DNA from: Chromera velia
Lineage: Eukaryota; Sar; Chromeraceae
DNA length: 22,092 nt
Assembly (NCBI GenBank): GCA_018398765.1
Contig: JAHBMJ010002119.1
Span: forward strand, 1-22,092
Direction: 5' to 3'
The position numbers were made by a program, and so were the translations under genes. Of this stretch, positions 19,925 through 22,092 are shown one piece after another; within the stretch, counting starts at the first letter, position 1; each line of letters begins with the position of its first letter. A model generated the notes under the pieces. It ran no database searches. It was given only the letters and a program-made list of their open reading frames with translations, and was not told the DNA's origin.

Positions 19925-20766
19925 TTTGGGGGGGGCCTTTTACTTCTCTTCTTTCTCACTTGTTCTTCTTCCGCATGGGTTCGAACACGCATGTGGCAAA
20001 CTTGCCATATATCAAGGCGAAAGTTGCGGTCTGAGAGAGTGCCTCTGCGTTCTTCAAAAAGTTTGTCCGCAAACGATTTGGGGGTCAGAGCACCGATGGA
20101 GGAACATGCTTTCCAGTGCATCGCTCGTGAACGTTTGATTTGTTTAGCCTTGTCTGCCTACCTGCAGAGCACTACAAGTCGACAAAAGACGATGTGAGAC
20201 CAATCTACAAAGAACTGATGAAAGCCGGTGTGCGAGTTTTGATTTTCTTTGGAGACGCCGACCCAGGGGTGCCCTTCAACGGAGGGGAGTTTTGGACTTC
20301 TAATGCAGGTAGGGGGGTACACACGTAGGGGTGCAGGGGGGGACCTTTTGGCTTTGTCTTCATCTTGCAGTCTGAATGATGCTGACTGAATGGAGTGAGT
20401 GCCTTTGTAAGACCTCTCTTTGCGTATGTGGACGTCCAGTCTTTCCCTCCCTCGCTCCTCCCGTCCCTCCCATGCATCTCCCTACCTACCTGTCTTTCCT
20501 ACCTCTCCCTTGTCCTCCGTCCGTCCGTCCGTGCAGGCCTGACAGAGTCAGAAGGCTGGCGGGCTTGGACCGTCGATGGAGAGCGCCAGGTGGGGGGGTA
20601 CGTGACTAGGTACGAGGAGGGTCTGGACTTTGTGACAATCAGGGGGGCAGGCCACATGGTTCCCCAGTACAAGCCCGAGGCCGCCTATGTGATGTTCACA
20701 ACGTTCCTTCAAGACGGAGCACTTCCAGAGTACGACTGGAACGCACCCACGCCCGAACCAATCTGA
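14384..20766 (+). CDS. Serine carboxypeptidase, peptidase family S10, secreted or lysosomal
   Basis: Fifteen exons: 14384-14492, 14708-14743, 15067-15164, 15392-15435, 15802-16120, 16554-16620, 16856-16986, 17318-17373, 17664-17754, 18243-18359, 18578-18806, 19129-19244, 19702-19756, 20168-20308 and 20537-20766. All introns are GT-AG, all junctions keep frame, and the sum is 1839 bases, 612 residues plus TGA. S10 enzymes remove C-terminal residues from peptides at acid pH, usually in lysosome/vacuole or outside the cell. Motifs in order: signal peptide 1-25 ending AVKA; DRITSLPGW (30-38); SGYVDV (48-53); WMQGGPGASG (79-88); ESPAGVGFS (210-218); GESYAG (267-272) with nucleophile S269; GDGCTG; GDADPGVP (518-525) with likely acid D521; and RGAGHMVPQ with H576. 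Odd: about 75 extra Glu/Gly/Arg-rich residues between the GPFDLND motif (97-103) and SWSK (199-202), and a second Ser/Arg/Gly-rich insertion around 380-445. The insertions are in frame between conserved blocks, so the enzyme looks intact. Confidence 0.95.
15474..15498. repeat. (GGAT)n in carboxypeptidase intron 4
   Basis: About six GGAT units, 40 bases after the donor at 15436, running into a TGCATGCA palindrome at 15495-15502. Confidence 0.85.
18365..18399. repeat. (TGAA)n directly after a carboxypeptidase donor
   Basis: About nine TGAA units start five bases after the intron 10 donor GT at 18360. Confidence 0.9.
19293..19328. repeat. (GA)n in carboxypeptidase intron 12
   Basis: A pure GA repeat about 50 bases downstream of the donor at 19245. 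It is purine-rich on the coding strand, unlike most others here. Confidence 0.9.
19761..19920. repeat. Long (CT)n tract directly after a carboxypeptidase donor
   Basis: About 160 bases of CT with C-run and TTTC interruptions begin four bases after the intron 13 donor at 19757. The Ser/Leu-rich and Glu/Arg-rich frames over it are artefacts. Confidence 0.95.
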
Positions 20767-21445
20767 GTCATCTTTGAAACATTCTCCGCTTGCGTGTGAT
20801 GAAGAGAGAAGGCCACAGAATTCAACCGCTGTGATGAAGATGCATACAATTTTGAAAAGAAACTGTAGAAAAGAAGGTACACAGAAAATTAAGCATAAAG
20901 TGGACGCGGTCAGGCTGACCGAGGCTGAGGCCGATCTGCATTCAATTGAAGTGTTAAAGAATTCGATCATCTCCTGTTGCTGCCGCCAGTGAAGTGCTTT
21001 CATTCTTTTGATTGAAAACCTCTAGCCAAATCTTAATTAATGGATACATTAAAAAAAAAAAAATATTGAAACCTACCTTCTAGGCTCTGCACTCCATAAA
21101 TAAAAAAAAAAAAAGAAAAAAAAGAAAGTTTCCAATCTTTTGTTTTTTTTTTATTTATCAACTGAAAAGCATATGGTTTTCAATGCAATACCCCGTGCAA
21201 CACTCTTGCAACATTTGAACAACAGTTGTTTGTCTATATTGAATGCCATGATACTAAATAAACAAAAAATCCATAAAAAAAGGGGGACATTGACTTAAAG
21301 TTTGTTCCTAGCGTCTGGCCTATACGTCTTTCATCTCTTCCTTCTGTCCTGATTACTGCTCTCGCTACTAGCTCTCTCTCTCATACGACCTCATACTTGA
21401 CGCTCCTCCATCTGAATGCCTTTTTCGGCGTTTGCTAAGTACTTC
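20767..21445. other. 3' flank of the carboxypeptidase; A- and T-runs
   Basis: No gene is seen. It contains A-runs at 21051-21063 and about 21102-21127, a T-run at 21143-21152, and an AATAAA at 21257-21262. The carboxypeptidase 3' UTR must begin here. The T-run, read on the minus strand, could be the A-tail of the retroelement to the right. Confidence 0.5.
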
Positions 21446-22090
21446 CTACCCCTCAGTCATAATCAGTGCACTGCCTACTCCTCCTTCCTCCCAGCCCTCC
21501 CCTTGCACTCCTCTGGTCCCCCGTATGCATGCGCTTACCGCTTTCAGGTGGGCAATCTGCAGTCGGGCTCGGATCCGGCCGCATGTCTTGCTTACATGTT
21601 GCCCCCATTTCTCACTCAATCGCTCTGCCACCCTCTTCAAGAACATCTTTGCCTCCCCCTCCATCGTCCCGTCAACCGCACTCACAAGTGGAGTGAAGTC
21701 GCACCCTCTGTCCGCGCTTGCCTGCCCATGTTTCCTCTTCTTTTCTTCTGCTGCTACTTTGAAGGCTTGAGTCCAGGTCACCTTCTCCCTCGAGGCGGCG
21801 TATGGGTTTATCACCCTGGTGTTGAAAATTGCCAGCCTTTGTGGAGCATAGGCCCCCCGGACTTGGAAGTCTCCCCTTAGCGCCGGACATCCCTGCACCT
21901 CCCCTTCCTCCCTAATGATCGGCTCCTTTGCGTGGACCGCTCCCACGGGGTATGCTTCCGCTGCTAGACTCGCCCACGTACGGTTGACTTCGTCATGTCG
22001 CAGCGTCGGCAGTCCCCCGACTGGGCAGTTAAGGGCATGTTGCAGACTCCACCTTCCCCCATATCCCTCACATCTGCTCTTCTCCCCCCC
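21446..22090 (-). mobile_element. C-terminal end of a retroelement reverse-transcriptase polyprotein, partial
   Basis: An open frame runs from the right edge (22090) to a stop at 21448-21446, 214 residues with no start codon inside; its 5' part lies beyond the window. It has the Cys/His layout seen at the C-terminus of many non-LTR (LINE-type) reverse-transcriptase proteins: a Cys (in SRCEGYGG), ten residues, then HALNC, then [12 protein letters not shown], followed by AKEP, a Gly-Asp-Phe segment, [12 protein letters not shown], and later [10 protein letters not shown] with an [13 protein letters not shown] helix. In that family this region follows the polymerase domain and may bind nucleic acid. 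The frame is intact over the visible part. A T-run at 21143-21152 about 300 bases past the stop could be the element's A-tail. The exact clade cannot be named without the polymerase domain. Confidence 0.62.
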
Positions 22091-22092
22091 TA

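Noticed and set aside
19970-20000. A GGTTCGAAC tRNA B-box-like string
   Set aside because: It lies in carboxypeptidase intron 13, with no matching A box or cloverleaf arms at the right spacing.

Overview
The window reads as intron-rich nuclear DNA of a photosynthetic alga with a complex (secondary, red-derived) plastid. A chromerid alveolate such as Chromera velia is my best inference. Three things point that way: a PAM68-type photosystem II assembly factor whose N-terminus has a secretory signal peptide cut just before a phenylalanine (the bipartite signal typical of red-lineage complex plastids); a heptatricopeptide (HPR)-like organellar RNA-binding protein of the kind known from apicomplexans and relatives; and gene-sparse DNA with short GT-AG introns full of microsatellites. 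The species cannot be fixed from the sequence alone.

Layout, left to right: (1) 108-1959 (+), the last five exons of PEX7, the WD40 receptor for PTS2 peroxisomal import; its 5' part lies left of the window. (2) 1960-3771, gene-free, AT-rich around 1.96-2.6 kb, with inverted repeats. (3) 3772-4506 (-), an intronless gene for an unrecognised four-transmembrane protein. (4) 5055-5969 (+), an intronless, plastid-targeted PAM68 protein; genes 3 and 4 diverge from a shared 548-bp intergenic region. (5) 5970-8121, gene-free, dominated by long CT/GT microsatellites, with a degenerate repeated block. (6) 8122-13741 (-), a multi-exon HPR/FASTK-like helical-repeat gene; a charged last exon (8122-8994) probably belongs to it. 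(7) 13742-14383, a divergent intergenic region with a poly-C stretch containing the only N. (8) 14384-20766 (+), a complete 15-exon serine carboxypeptidase (S10 family), 612 residues, with an intact catalytic triad and an unusual acidic insertion. (9) 20767-21445, 3' flank with poly-A and poly-T runs. (10) 21446-22090 (-), the C-terminal end of a retroelement polyprotein, probably a non-LTR element, running off the right edge.

Exon boundaries were worked out by hand from GT-AG sites, reading-frame continuity and family conservation. In the PEX7 and carboxypeptidase models every junction keeps frame, so those models are strong. The HPR model also keeps frame throughout, but its 5' start, one donor and its last exon are less certain. 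The genes do not form an operon or pathway; they are ordinary nuclear neighbours serving the peroxisome, plastid, probably mitochondrion or plastid (HPR) and the secretory/lysosomal route (carboxypeptidase). I see no CRISPR, rRNA or tRNA gene, and no clearly new multi-gene system. The most unusual points are the insertions in the carboxypeptidase, the HPR protein with its long charged tail, and microsatellites placed directly against splice sites.
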